From Cornus controversa (Eukaryota; Streptophyta; Magnoliopsida; Cornales; Cornaceae): a DNA stretch of 64,000 nt. Below, piece by piece: positions 12,798-24,753 of the stretch (positions are counted from its first letter, which is position 1; each line of letters begins with the position of its first letter). Below the pieces are notes generated by a model. It worked only from the letters and a program-made list of their open reading frames with translations. It did not search any database and was not told the DNA's origin. Position numbers and translations under genes: made by a program. The stretch lies in NCBI GenBank assembly GCA_026545225.1, contig CM048851.1:30131956-30195955 (forward strand), in the 5' to 3' direction.

Positions 12798-14174
12798 ATG
12801 GAGAACTATTCAAACTCTTCCTACCCAGATTCCGGCAACTCCTCGCCGCAATCGCGGGACTGTGAAAACGCTTCGTGGGACGAGCCTCTTTCAACAAACT
12901 ACAAGGTCAAGTTCATGTGCAGTTATGGTGGCAAAATTCACCCTAGACCGCACGACAATCAACTCACATACGTCGGCGGCGACACCAAGATATTGGCGGT
13001 CGATCGGAGCATCAGATTCTCCGCTTTCATGTCCAAACTCTCATCTCTATGTGCGGACGTGGAGGTGTGTTTCAAGTATCAGTTACCGGGAGAAGATCTG
13101 GACGCTCTGATCTCGGTAACCAACGACGAAGATCTTGAGCATATGATGCTTGAGTACGATCGGTTGTACCGTGTGTCGGCCAAACCGGCGAGGCTGAGGC
13201 TGTTTATCTTTCCTCTGAACCCTTCGTCCAGTTTTGGCTCGGAGACCAAATCGGAGAAACAGTGGTTCGTTGATGCGTTGAATTCTGCGGTGCAGATCCA
13301 GTCTCTGGAAGGTTCTGCGCCGCCGCCTGCGGACGCGAATCCGGACTTTTTGTTCGGTTTGGATAAAGGACTCGCGCCGCCGGATGCGGCGGCGAAGCTG
13401 CAGCTGCGAGATCCGCCACCTGCGCCGACGGTTCCGGAAGTGTTTCCGAACGACAATCTGGCCGGATCGGACTGTGGTTCGGAGGACCGGCGCCTCTTCG
13501 GCAATCAGGTTGTTTCGCCGGCGGAGATCCAGAGGCAGATGCAAGATTTGCAGAGATTGCAAATCGCTAGCCATGAACAAGCTGTGTTTCAGAAAAAAAG
13601 CGATGAAACGAACCCTGGGAATTATACGGGAGCCTATTACGCACAGCAAGCTCCAGAGAAACTTCCACCGTCACAACCGGCGGCGTACATGACAACCGGA
13701 GGTTACACGGTGGCGGCGCCACGGCCGCCAGGAACTGAATCGCCTGTTTACCTCATTCAGACACCTGCCGGAGTGTATCAGACTTCGGGGTTACCTCCGA
13801 TGACCGGCCAAATCGGTCAGCCTTACTACGGAATGCCGAGGGTGATGCCGGAGGTTTACCGGGAGCAGCCGGTGTACAGTTCGGTCCCACAGCAATCAAT
13901 TCAACAGCCAAAGTTTGGAGCCTACACTGAAGCCCTTGGAATGGTACGTCAACCTGCAGGTGGTGGCGTTGGGGTGGCTGAGCAGCCCATGTATGCGCAG
14001 GTTGGCTACGACGGCGCAGGGCGGCAGGTATACTATACTGCACAGCGAGGTGCTGTACCACCGTATCAGGCGGTGACGGCCACAGCTGTGGCGGTTGATA
14101 GTAGGCAAGGCGGTGGCGCGTTGAACCCAGAAGGTAAGGTGGTTGCCAAAGTTCCCCAGAGTTCTTCAATGTGA
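12798..14174 (+). CDS. PB1 (octicosapeptide/Phox/Bem1p) domain protein, intronless, 458 aa
   Basis: A single uninterrupted exon starts MENYSNSSYPDSG. Residues about 36-138 form a PB1 domain: a basic first strand (YKVKFMCSYGGKIHPRP), GGDTKILAVDR, and an OPCA-like acidic motif (LPGEDLDALISVTNDEDLEHM). Having both lysine and acidic faces, it could form head-to-tail PB1 oligomers. After residue 140 the protein is low-complexity, rich in Pro, Gln, Ala, Gly and Tyr, with a coiled Gln/Arg stretch (AEIQRQMQDLQRLQ, about 245-258) and P-Y/Q-rich repeats. No membrane segment, kinase or ARF domain is present. The layout resembles plant PB1-only scaffold proteins of unclear function; known Arabidopsis relatives include PAL OF QUIRKY-type proteins, though orthology is not shown here. 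The coding region is clearly GC-richer than its flanks, and the upstream ATG is in another frame and short, so 12798 is the natural start. Confidence 0.93.
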   Translation: MENYSNSSYPDSGNSSPQSRDCENASWDEPLSTNYKVKFMCSYGGKIHPRPHDNQLTYVGGDTKILAVDRSIRFSAFMSKLSSLCADVEVCFKYQLPGEDLDALISVTNDEDLEHMMLEYDRLYRVSAKPARLRLFIFPLNPSSSFGSETKSEKQWFVDALNSAVQIQSLEGSAPPPADANPDFLFGLDKGLAPPDAAAKLQLRDPPPAPTVPEVFPNDNLAGSDCGSEDRRLFGNQVVSPAEIQRQMQDLQRLQIASHEQAVFQKKSDETNPGNYTGAYYAQQAPEKLPPSQPAAYMTTGGYTVAAPRPPGTESPVYLIQTPAGVYQTSGLPPMTGQIGQPYYGMPRVMPEVYREQPVYSSVPQQSIQQPKFGAYTEALGMVRQPAGGGVGVAEQPMYAQVGYDGAGRQVYYTAQRGAVPPYQAVTATAVAVDSRQGGGALNPEGKVVAKVPQSSSM

Positions 14175-14953
14175 TTTTAATATTATTTCTAATAAGAATT
14201 CTTTTATATAAAAATAAATTTGCGGTTTATCCTTTTGTGCACTTTGTGAATGTTTTGGTGTGACGTGTCTAGTGTTTTTGGGCAATGTTTGTTTGTGTGT
14301 GTATAAATGATGATAATGGAACATTGTTGTGTGGTGTGTGAATTTTATAATTCTCTGAAGGACTTGTTTATTTTAAATCCTTTATGAGCAATCAATGGTA
14401 AATAAACCCCAAGTAAACTTTCTTGAAAGTGGCAAAGCCCATATATTTTAGTCAATCCCAATTCCCAAACCAGGAATGTCTTCTTTAATTGTTGATGACT
14501 CTTGTGCTCTGAGCCATGGCTCCAATATTGTCTCAAGTGAATGTCCATTTAGCCCATACATGAGACAATGTCGTACGAGTGAGGGCGTGAAAACGGTAAA
14601 TTATACTCAAGCGGGAGCGGTATTTATTTAAAAAAATTATTTGACTCATGTATGATGTTACGAATTATATTATGACTTTTAGTTTCGGAATATTATAAAA
14701 TACTCCTTGAATGTAGAGGTAAGACTACGAAACTTTTCTTAAATTTTGTCGGGTGGTGGAAGGCTCGTAGATTGGGATGATCTTTTATGCTAACTCTGCC
14801 TTAGTGTATGATCACAAGGTTTTGTTTAAGATGGTTATTGAAGTTATAAAATTGGGCCTGAAATGGCATGCCACAACTTCAAAGTTCTGACAAATATATA
14901 AATAACTAAATAAACTCAATTTTTATTAAAAAAAATGTTAGGTTTGTTAAGGG
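14175..14953. other. 3' flank of the PB1-protein gene and intergenic DNA
   Basis: An AATAAA-like signal at about 14214-14219 follows the stop within 50 bases and may direct polyadenylation, with T/G-rich sequence behind it. No further gene is seen. Confidence 0.5.
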
Positions 14954-15865
14954 TAGGGGTGGGACTTGGGTGAGACAAACTCAAGTAACTCGAGTTCTGC
15001 CCAAAAATTTTATGGGCGTTGGCAAGGTATGTGAGACATGGGACTAGGATTGAGTTTAAATTTTAAAGTTCGAATTTATTTTGGATGAGATTTGAGTAAA
15101 TACTTTTCAATCCAAGCAATCCGAAATAGAAGAAAAGTATATAATTATTATATATTCAACCTTATATATTGATTAGGTAAAATAAAGTTAAATTAGATTA
15201 ATATTATGAATATTCACCTTTTGACATGCTTGCTTTAAAACTTCAAACTAAAAAATTTATAGTAATTGAATTTTAATTAAAAAAACAAAATAATAAATAA
15301 TATAAGATTTTGATTTCTTTCTAAATTTTGAATTTTATAAAGTTGCAAAAGTTTTAAACATCCAAAGTCTCAAAGAAAATCCTACTCGGTGGCCAGCTCT
15401 ACCACTAGCCTCATTGTTCCCTTTTTTTTTTTTCCCTATTGATAATCAAATGTAGACAAGTTGTTTTTTATTTATTCATTTAGTGCTTTCATTTGAAAAC
15501 TTTTAGGAACATGTTATCGGTCTTGAAAGATTGAATGATTAATATATATTTTTTACATGTTATAATTTTTTGTTATATGGTGTTGAAAGATTGAATGATT
15601 AATATATTTTTTTTACATGTTATAATTTTTTGTTATATGATCATATGACACAGTTTGGTTAATTTTTGTCACATTTGTAATGTTTATTTATTAGTGAAAT
15701 ATTAAAATTTGGGACGATACAAAAAAATTTTAAAAAGTTCGTGAAACATGTACGGATATGAAAACATGTACGGATATGGTGCGGATTAAAATGCGACGGG
15801 TTTCACGAAACTTAGATTTGGAGTTTGGGTGAGCTAACCCTTGGCCCCTGGTCTGGTCCACCCCT
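14954..15865. mobile_element. Complete non-autonomous hAT-type element with 8-bp target duplication
   Basis: The left end is TAGGGGTGGGACTTGGGTGA, and the right end read outwards is CAGGGGTGGACCAGACC, giving a 9-bp inverted terminus with one mismatch. It is flanked by GTTAAGGG (14946-14953) and ATTAAGGG (15866-15873), an 8-bp duplication with one mismatch. Both the YAGGGGTGG end and the 8-bp duplication are hAT hallmarks. The 912-bp interior is AT-rich with no transposase. A degenerate relative lies at 3546-3850. Confidence 0.85.
15521..15640. repeat. 60-bp tandem duplication
   Basis: Two 60-base units, 15521-15580 and 15581-15640, are nearly identical (TTGAAAGATTGAATGATTAA and following bases). 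They lie inside the hAT-type element, so the duplication belongs to the element. Confidence 0.9.
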
Positions 15866-15893
15866 GATTAAGGGAATCTAAATGATGGATAGC

Positions 15894-16077
15894 ATTTTCA
15901 CTCAATGTACCAAAGCTGGTGAAGCTCCTACTTAAACCACCATCTTTTTGCACTCTTTTTAAGAAGCCAAAAGGAGGTCTGACAATTCAATAATTTTGAA
16001 GATCTTCATGCTTTCTCCTGTACTCATTTTCACTCAATGGACCAAAGCTGGTGAAGCTCCTACTTAAACCACCATTT
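15894..16077. repeat. Direct repeat of about 51 bp with 132-bp spacing
   Basis: ATTTTCACTCAATG..CCAAAGCTGGTGAAGCTCC..ACCACCAT occurs at 15894-15945 and again at 16026-16076 with one or two differences. This is a recent short duplication just outside the hAT-type element. Confidence 0.9.
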
Positions 16078-17797
16078 CTGGAATAGGAATATTTAAGGTC
16101 ATTATGGGTTGTGTGCCACTAGTATATCATACAGTTGAATATTCATAATGGCCATCATGTGAATACAACACCCAATTTGACAACAATTACTTTATTAAAA
16201 AAATAATGTCAAAAATCAAGAATACCCATCAATATTCATAGTTTTGCTTTGTAGGGCTGAGTTGGCTTATACTCATTCATTATTTATAAAGCAATTTTCA
16301 CTAGTATGGATGGCCTCCCATTTTCCATGACCATCATTCATGGTAAGCCCAGAATTTGTGGGCCACAATTGATCTTTTACAGGCTAGTTTAAAACTTAAA
16401 AGCCATCTAGTAAGAGACCAACCCATTAAAAGGGCTCCCAATAATTCATGCAAATGATTTATTGAGGTCACGCCATCGTCATGAAGCTGACTCTTCTTGA
16501 GTGCAAATAATTTTTTGAGTCCAAGTTCACGGCATAAATCAAGTTTTATCAATACGTGTGGAGGAGACGCTTTGCATGGGTCTCTGCTGGGGATTACTCG
16601 AAGCAAAAGTCCCCAATACTCCGATTCTGAAAAAAGAAAAAAAATTGGTTCTGGAAGAATAGTATGTTGGACTCTTTCCTGGGTTCAACAAATAGTAATG
16701 AAAGGACTCAAAGATGTCCCTACAAAATTAGAAAATGCTCATTTCCAATATACATTCATCTTTGATTTTCTAATCAATTTTTTTCGGTTGTCTAGATACT
16801 TTACTGTATGTTATTGACTCAGGGAGGGTTCAGAACAGCTTATTTTCAAATTTTACTAGAAACTGAGTTCAACCAGGTGGGCTGGGCCAGACCGTCTGGA
16901 TGAACTTGGGCCTGCTTGTCCCGGTCAGGCCTGGTTTACAACCCTAATAGCAGGAATATCACATTCTTTGTGAATGAGCTCTTTTTCAACATGTTTTTGC
17001 TGCAATATCAGCTAACATATGGTCACTCCAAACAATCATTTTAGCCATCAACCTTTTCACCCAACACTAAGGAAAAGTATGATTATCATGACAAAAAGCA
17101 AAAAAAAATAAAAAAATATTGAAATATCTTTTTCTTATTCCACACCACTTTACTAGCTTGAAGGGATCATATTTTAGTAGTGTTCACCTTTTTAACTTGC
17201 AATATCACAAGAAAGAAACATTCTGGCTTCAAAAGTAGTAACATTTCCAGATTTCACTTTCTCTCTGATTTCTTGACCACCAAACAACACAAAGAGCTTA
17301 ATAATGATATGTATTAGTTTCAGACTATGAGGTGGATTAGCACCGAGGATAAAGTGAGCCTATCACCACACATCATTATTTTTTTGTTTTTCTTTTTCCA
17401 TAGAAGAGTGGTTGCACAATCATGGGCTTTCACACACAATTTCATTCTCTCTCTCTCTCTTTGATAAACCTAATTAAATAATATTACTTTTACAACCATT
17501 ATTCTTCTTGTTAATGATTTCCATGAGACAATTCTTTATTTGTTATCAATCTATTCTATCTTGTACCATTGTTTTGTATATATATATATTCTAAGATTTC
17601 TGACATAATTGTTTGACCATTTAATATGAGTTGGATTAGCATCTATAGTGGAAGCATTACAAGTGGTGAAAGGGACAAGTGAGATTGAAAGTGAACCTAT
17701 CCCATTTTTTCCCTGTATAAGAGTGGTTGTGGTTGCTCAATTAGTCAATAATAACTTGTAAAATATAGATGCTTTGGGCTATTACTTCACTCACAGG
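16078..17797. other. 1.7 kb gene-free DNA
   Basis: Open frames up to 106 codons (for example 16497-16817 plus and 16334-16606 minus) overlap on opposite strands and show no domain, so neither is supported. Around 16870-16945 there is a G/C-rich 'GGGCTGGGCCAG..CAGGCCTGG' tract typical of plant repeat ends. Confidence 0.5.
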
Positions 17798-18046
17798 TCA
17801 TGTTTGACGGAGCTTTTGTATTGACTTTTACATAGAAGAAAAAGAGAAGGAGAAGCTAAATCAGGAAGCTGGTACCCCCAGCTTCCTTTAAACGCTCTTT
17901 TTGGAATTTGGTATTCCCCATCTTCCTTTAAACGCTTTTTTTGGACTCCGAAACTCTTCTGTCTTACCAATCCAAACACTCTCCAAAATGACTTTTAAAC
18001 TTGAAAAGTCGAAGGCCGCTTTTCAAAAACCAATTCAAATAGGGTC
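17798..18046. mobile_element. MITE-like element (about 250 bp) with degenerate inverted ends
   Basis: The left end, GTCATGTTTGACGGAGCTTT, pairs imperfectly with the right end read outwards (GACCCTATTTGAATTGGTTT). The inner right arm contains AAAAGCGGCCTTCGACTTTT. It has an internal direct repeat, CTTCCTTTAAACGCT, at about 17882 and 17926. A related end sits at 11786. No target duplication is clear. Confidence 0.6.
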
Positions 18047-18761
18047 ATACTATGGTTTCAGAGGAAAATATATGTGTGTGTGTGAGGGGGTAATCAATTA
18101 TCTTCATATGACCTATTGATTTCATTATCATTCAACATGCCTACCCTGCAGTTGGTTTGCTCTTTGGAGCTCATAAATGTAAATATGAATATGTACAATA
18201 TAAACATAGTGAAATGTAAATCATAGTCATTTACAAGTTGAGTGAGAAGTGAGAGTTGTCTATTGTTGTGGTGTGAGTTTTATAAAATTCGAACGACAAC
18301 TCATATTGTAAAATTTTCTGTCTCGAGCGGAGCCGAGCCGAGCCTCGCTCCCTACAATTCAATAATTAACAAAAAGAGATATGAGGACAGTTGAGGATGA
18401 AAAATGATTTCAAAAACAAAAAGAACAGAGGATTGAATGGCAGGGACTGAGTGTAAGGGTGGGCCGGTAAAGGGGCGTGGTCCCTCCAAAAGGTCACAAT
18501 GTTATGGCACTTTCAAGCAATATCAGCACTTTAAACTATCACACTGACCCCAAAATTTTTACATAATACCCTGACTTGTAAATTAGTTTTACTTTTAGCT
18601 TGGAAACTGAAAAAACAGCTTTTGCAATTTCATTCCCTACAATTTTCATTTTTTGGGCAACAACAAAATTGCTCAACCAAGAAAAATAAGTTTAATAATA
18701 AGAAAATTGGAAGAACTTGATGAATCTGCAATATCTTTTATTTGAAATGAAAAAATATAAA

Positions 18762-18804
<43 letters not shown>

Positions 18805-19027
18805 CTAATACGGTTGACCGCTTAAAATTTTAAATGTCTCCAAAATGGAATATACTTTAAAGAAAACCTTTGTAAGAAAAAATTTCTGAATAAAGTATTT
18901 TGCAAGGAACAAGTATAAATATTCTTCATGTATGTATGTAAAAATATTTGGGTTGGAAGTCAATTGAAGTTCCAATTGACTTGAAACAATTTGGCAGAAG
19001 TCTATTTTTTGATAAATTTCCTTTAGG
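18047..19027. other. Gene-free DNA before the segmental duplication
   Basis: It includes (AT)n at 18765-18799. No coding or element structure is supported otherwise. Confidence 0.5.
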
Positions 19028-19149
19028 ATATTTCTTATTGAGTGAAGATTTTCTTCAACAATGTGTCATTTATGGTTACAAGAACCACCTACTTCCTAGG
19101 TGGACAACTAAAAGTCCCCTGTATTTAGATTATATTATGGTGTTTCTTA

Positions 19150-19561
19150 GGGTGTGTTGGGTAGTTTTTTCAAGATTTTTTTTCTTTCTTTTTCTTTTTG
19201 AGAGAAGAAAGACAAAAAACAGTTTGAAAATTTGTTTGGGGTATGTTTTATGAAAACTTAGTTTAAATTTTTTGATTTTGGAGAACAACTTTTTATAATT
19301 CTCTAAAGATGATTTTCTAGAAAAGAATTTATAAGAAAACTCAATCAATCATGCCTTTAGTTTTTTCCCGACCTTTTTCTCCTCCTTGGTTCTTGAGTTG
19401 AAGGTAAATATGTTTAATGAGATTCTAAGATTATGCAAGATTTGTTATTTAGAAACAAAAAATTGTTTTCAGATAACTATAAAAGACAACTTTCATTAAA
19501 CAGAAAACATTTTTAATTGAGTTTTTAAAAATTAATTCTCAAAAACTGTCAACCAAACATG
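19150..19561. mobile_element. MITE-like unit in block A (copy 1; duplicate at about 24050-24362)
   Basis: The left end, GTGTGTTGGGTAGTTTTTTC, is imperfectly inverted at the right end, which reads CATGTTTGGTTGACAGTTTT outwards. Such 'TTTGGTTGACAG' ends are widespread on plant MITEs. The duplicate in copy 2 shares the right end (ACTGTCAACCAAACA) but has lost about 100 bases near the left. Superfamily not assigned. Confidence 0.5.
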
Positions 19562-20905
19562 TTTTTGTACATTTTTCTTATTTTTAGTTCTCAAAAATTA
19601 AAAAAGAAAATAATGTTTACCATGCTCGGTCGTTTACAGATGTATCTTACTCTTCTTCAAACCATCGGAATACAATATTTAATGGTCCACCATATTAAAA
19701 TTCTCCTTTTAGATTACATTATGTCATTTCCTACTTTTCCTATGTTCCTTTGCTTCTTGGTTATAGTGCCCAAATTATTAATTTGTACTCTATAGCATTT
19801 TAACGGATATAATTCACTGACTCATATGGTTTGCCCTAATTATACGTATGTGTTATGTTTGTAAAAATATTACACTAACCTCCCTCTCGCTCAAATATTG
19901 ACTAAAATGCCTCCAATCTATTGAAATGATAAGGAAGAACCATTTCCTAATAATGGTCATTTCAACTTGTTGAAGGGAGTTGAGTGTAACTATTTTACAA
20001 ACATTGCGCCCGTGTGTAATTATATCAAACTTGAGAAAAAGTTAGTGTATTTTACCCTATTTTAAATATATATTTGGTTTTACTTTCTTTCTTTTATGAA
20101 AAAAAAGGGGAGTAAATTAGGTAAAGCATGAATATACTTTTAAAATAGCCAATATCCAAAAAAAAAGAAAAGAAAAAATTATTCAATAAAAGCAATTTGC
20201 AAAAAAATCTGGTAAAAACTTTTTTTTTTCTTTATTCTAGACTTCTCGTTAAAGTATGTAATTTGAAGAGGCTAACTTGAAGTGAATTCGAGCTTTTATA
20301 GGTTCTGATTGCATTATTAGTTACAATTCGAGTTGAAAAAACCGAAACAAAATAATTCAAATTGAGCTTAGACTAGTTGTGGAACAATTTGAATCCAACG
20401 GAATTGAATAACCCAATTTTAAATCAAAATATAATCTAACTTGAATTATAAATATCATTACACAGTAATAACCTAAAACACTTTGTTTTCTTCCTTACAA
20501 GTAAAACCTTTAATTAAATTACCTACCCAAAAAAAAAAATCATTTAATCAAATGCTTTCTTCTTTTCAATCTTCAATTTTAATATATATATTTTTTTATC
20601 ATAGAAAAGGCTTTTTCTTTTTTCAATTTTCATGAATATTAGACAATTATTCCGAGTTGAATCAAGTACAATCTAAAATAAACACATATTTCAATCAAAA
20701 CTTAATAGAAGTTATGTTGCATTTCAGAGTATCGAATAAATACTTCAAAATTACAATGGAAGTAAATTTAGTTTAAACTTAGAATTAAATTTCCTTCCAT
20801 TTTAATTTTAAAACGCTGATTCGATACACTCAAATATTACTTTAAAATATTTGAGGTAGAATTAGAGATATATTGCTTAAGGTAGTGGTCGCATTGAGTA
20901 TCAAT

Positions 20906-21617
20906 CTAGAAAGCACGGACACTTAGTATAGGGGTGCCGTGTCCGTGTCGGACACTCGGACACTCCTCGGACACTCGGACACTCCTCGGACACGTGTCGG
21001 ACACTCCGTAGAAGTGTCCTGGAATTTTTTTTTTTAGGACACGGCTGGGACACGGCAAGGACACGCGGGGGACACGGCGATGTACATTTTGTAATTTTTA
21101 AAAGTGCAAAAAAACCACTGAACTTTTGCAAAGTTACAAAAAGACCCATTTGAATTATTTTTTTTAGCATTTCAGCCCCTCATCTTCTAAAAATTGACAT
21201 ATTGACCCCTTGAAATAACTATAATGACATATATCATTTAATATGACTATTATGCCCTTTTCTATATAAATATAGTATTTTCTAAAATAAAAAATTTTTA
21301 AAATAAAAAATAGTTAGATAAAATTCCTAAATAATAAATTTAGAAACAAAAAAAATAAAAAAGCCAATATAATGAACATCCTTTTTGAAAATACATTAAT
21401 TACTTGATAATAAATTGAAGTATTTGTGTGATTTATTATTTTTTTATTGTTAAATTTATGATATTGTGGATATTGGTTAACTTGTTCAATATATATTAAT
21501 ATATTATTTCATAGCCGTATCCCGGCCGTGTCGTGTCCTGTTTTTTTGAAATTTGTCGTGTCGCCGTGTCCGTGTCGTGTCGTACCCGTGTTCCGTGTCC
21601 GTGTCCATGCTTCTTAG
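20906..21617. mobile_element. 712-bp TIR element of the GCACGGACAC family, with 8-bp target duplication
   Basis: Termini are CTAGAAAGCACGGACAC at left and CTAAGAAGCATGGACAC read outwards from the right. Both flanks carry GTATCAAT (20898-20905 and 21618-21625), a perfect 8-bp duplication. Subterminal DNA is an unusual array of GGACAC/GTGTCC words on both sides. The second copy of the host segment (28125-28170) lacks the element. The 8-bp duplication fits hAT-like families. No transposase is present. Confidence 0.85.
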
Positions 21618-22431
21618 GTATCAATTTAAGCTGGAGTCAAGGATTTTATAGTTTGATCCGAGTTTGGTCCCCTCTTTTTTTATTTATTTTTAATGAAATG
21701 TCAAAAGCATGGGCCAAGACTCGTACAAGAGCCAAAGTTTTGTTAGTCAACACTCATTGATCAACATTCACCACTAAATAGGTTCCTTTGTCGACTAGCG
21801 TTTGGTACTTCCAAGGGCATTCAGATGATAGTTTTCTCACTTTGTTTCTTTATATTCAACTTCTAATCAATCAGGTCATAATTTTAGTCATACTAGCACA
21901 TCACAATCCCTAAAATTTAACTTCACGACTTCTACATATTTTTGCAAAATAATTATATTTTAATTTTTTAAAAAATTAAGTCAAAACGAAACATGAGTGA
22001 TACTCAAATTAAAACTCTCGAAAATTTTTTTTTAACATAAATGATTTCATCAAAAAAATTCAATTTCTAATAAAAGTGGTGTAAGTTTAAGTAAAGAAAA
22101 CACAAAGAATATATATATATATATATATGCGCACAAAAACGAGAAAGAAAAAATTATTTTTAAATGATTTGCTTGGCTAGATTTATCTGAACAATAGCCT
22201 GACCCACAATTTTGACCAAGCAATTGCAATCTAACAGTACTTTTTCTTTTGGTCAGACCCGGGTTTGGCCAAGCCATTGTGGATGACCTAATCCTCCAAA
22301 CACTTCATACCTAAATAGATCTCCTCTCAATTTATAAGATTCATAATTCTCTCCATGAAAATTGTTGTATTGTCTTTGTTGTGCACTTACAATAGTATAC
22401 AATACAATTATATCAAAAATTAAAATACGAG

Positions 22432-23633
22432 CAGTGACGGACTCAAAAATTTTTGTGAGGGAAGACAACCTTTAACACTAATTTTTTTTCTTCAAGTTAT
22501 CGTAATAATTCTATTGAATAAATTTATCATTATTCATTGATAACATTTACGTTATTATTAAAAATTTTCAAAAAACATATTTACTTTATTATTTTTTTAA
22601 TTTATCTATTAAAAATTAAATGAATTTATTAAATTAAATTATTTGTATAGATATATAGAGAGAGAGAGGACAAAGACTCAAAGAGAGAGACGGGTAAAAA
22701 AGAGAGAAATAGATCAGATAGTAATTTGGTTTATACATATTTTTTATTTTAAATATATTATATTTAATATTCAAATTATGATAACCTTTTTTCTTTTCAA
22801 CTTCTTTTATTTAAATCTTAATTTATTATATGTTAACACTTCGGATAATTAATTTCCTAAAAATTTGTTTGTAATTTTTTTGAAATTTGCAGTAAGTTCT
22901 TAATATTTTGTGTGTTTAGGAGTAATCTAATGTGAAACTTATTAAAAATCACTTTAAATTTTCAACGTGAAGATTGATGATATAGATAATCCGAATTAAC
23001 TCGACTTTCTAATCCGAAATCTCAACCCGAGTTTAAAAATTTAAGAATGGGTTAGGCTATGGGTCAGATAGTAATTTGGTTTATACATATTTTTTATTTT
23101 AAATATATTATTTATAATATTCAAATTATGATAACCTTTTTCTTTTCAACTTCTTTTATTTAAATCTCAATTTATTATATGTTAACACTTCGGATAATTA
23201 ATTTCCTAAAAATTTATTTGTAATTTTTTAGAATTTTGCATTAAGTTCTTAATATTTTGTGTGTGTAGGAGTAATCTAATGTGAAACTTATTAAAAACCA
23301 CTTTAAATTTTCAACATGGAGATTAATGATATAGATAACCCGAATTAACTCAACTTTCTAATCCGAAATCTCAACTCGAGTTTAAAAATTTAAGAATGGG
23401 TTAGGCTATGGTTGAGTAGTTAGGGTTGGATTATGGTTGACATTTCATATGTAAGGTTGAGCCTGAGTTGCAGCCCTATCAGATAGAGAGAGGGGACAAA
23501 GAGAGAAAGAAAGGGAAAAAGAGAGAGAGAAAGAAAGAGAGGGATAGAGAGAAATATCGGGGGGAGAGGTGACGAAAAGAGAAAAAGAGAGGGGAAGATT
23601 AAAAAAAAAATTAGGGGCATGGATCCGTCTCTC
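22432..23633. mobile_element. 1.2-kb hAT-like element with CAGTGACGGA end
   Basis: The left end is CAGTGACGGACTC; the right end read outwards is GAGAGACGGATCC (9 of 13 match). Flanks AATACGAG (22424-22431) and GACACGAG (23634-23641) agree at six of eight. Copy 2 of the host segment reads GATACCAG directly into TACAGG at about 28975, a natural empty site with one copy of the target. CAGTGGCGGA-type ends are common on plant hAT elements. A 350-bp tandem duplication and a long GA-rich stretch (23480-23600) lie inside. No transposase frame. Confidence 0.75.
22714..23413. repeat. Tandem duplication, unit 350 bp
   Basis: Units 22714-23063 and 23064-23413 start TCAGATAGTAATTTGG and end GGGTTAGGCTATGG, with only a few percent difference. 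This points to a recent duplication inside the hAT-like element. Confidence 0.93.
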
Positions 23634-24365
23634 GACACGAGTACAACAAGATATGGCAATATAAAAAAAATAAATTATATTTTTATACATACAAAAAATT
23701 GAGTTATTAACATTTATGTATAAAATATGATTAATAAATAAAATAAACATTAAGAGTCATATTGCATAATTTGAATGGATAAATTTTGTACTAAATCATG
23801 ATATATATCTCAATACTACTATTTAAATTAATTTTAAAATTTTCTTAATAATTATATTATGATATTATTATTGAAAAATATATATTTTAATGTACAAAAC
23901 TTGTTAAAAATGTGTTCAAAAATATTTCTTATTGAGTGAAGGTTTTCTTCAACTATGTGTCATTTATGGTTACAAGAACCACCTACTTCCTCGGTGGACA
24001 ACTATAAAAGTCTCCAGATTATGTTCTTAGATTAGATTATGGTGTTTCTTAGGGTGTTTTTTCTTTTCAAAAGTTTGATTTTGGAGAAGAACTTTTTATA
24101 ATTCTCTAAATATTATTTTCTAGAAAAGTATTTATAAGAAAACTCAATCAATCATGCCTTTAGTCCCCCCACCCCCGGCGGGTGTCTCGGCCTCTTTCTC
24201 CTCCTTGTTTCGTGAGTAGAAGATAAAAATGTTTAATGGAAATCTAAGGACTTGCTTGATTTATTACTCAAAAATTAATTTCATAAAAGATAGTTATTTG
24301 AAAACATTTTTAACCGAGAGTTTTCAAAAAATAGTTATTAGAAACTGTCAACCAAACAGGTTTCT

Positions 24366-24753
24366 CATAAATATAAAAAACTGTTATAAAAAAATTGAAC
24401 AAAGCAGACCCTAAAATACTTTGATATAAGCAAAGTCGTGCTTTAATTTCCTTTGAGAAGCACTCCCCCCGGTGTTAGTTAAATACTACTTAAGAGTAGT
24501 AAGCTAATTGGCTTGATCATAAAGCTCTACTTTACAACGGTCATATAATATGTTTAGCGTGAGATAAATTACAAGCATTATGGAGGAAATCCAAGCAGTA
24601 AGTAGAACGTCATTTTGTAGAATTGTAAGAAAAGTCAAACTGATATGGCATTCGATTTCCTCTCCGATTAAACAGAGAGTAATGGACTCTTTTTGCACCC
24701 AGTTTTGGGAGAGTGCATGGTGACCATGCTCAGCCATATATGGCTAATTGGTT
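24366..24753. other. Spacer between block A copy 2 and the solo LTR, no gene
   Basis: A 77-codon open frame on the minus strand (24504-24737) shows no recognisable domain. The sequence has no counterpart in copy 1, so it came with or between insertions. Confidence 0.45.

Larger units (their letters stand above)
19028..23921. repeat. Tandem segmental duplication, copy 1 (about 4.9 kb)
   Basis: Ordered blocks in this stretch recur in the same order downstream. Block A (19030-19560) matches 23924-24365. Block B (19640-20905) matches about 26508-28145. Block C (21618-22431) matches about 28146-28984. Block E (23640-23921) matches 28985-29275. The head of copy 1 (ATATTTC at 19028) and the head of copy 2 (ATATTTC at 23922) are 4894 bases apart. 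Copy 1 alone carries two DNA elements, 20906-21617 and 22432-23633. No gene is recognisable in the unit. Confidence 0.8.

Noticed and set aside
13079-14169. Several long antisense and alternate-frame open frames (70-188 codons) over the PB1 gene
   Set aside because: They are shadows caused by the GC-rich codon use of the real plus-strand gene and contain no domain.
16334-16817. Overlapping frames of 90 and 106 codons on opposite strands
   Set aside because: Neither has a recognisable motif, splice context or codon bias above the surroundings.
20930-21020. The dense GGACAC repeats as a possible CRISPR or satellite array
   Set aside because: There are no regular spacers. The words sit at both ends of a TIR element flanked by an 8-bp duplication.
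24504-24737. A 77-codon minus-strand frame with hydrophobic stretch
   Set aside because: No family similarity, no splice or promoter context, and situated in insertion-derived DNA.
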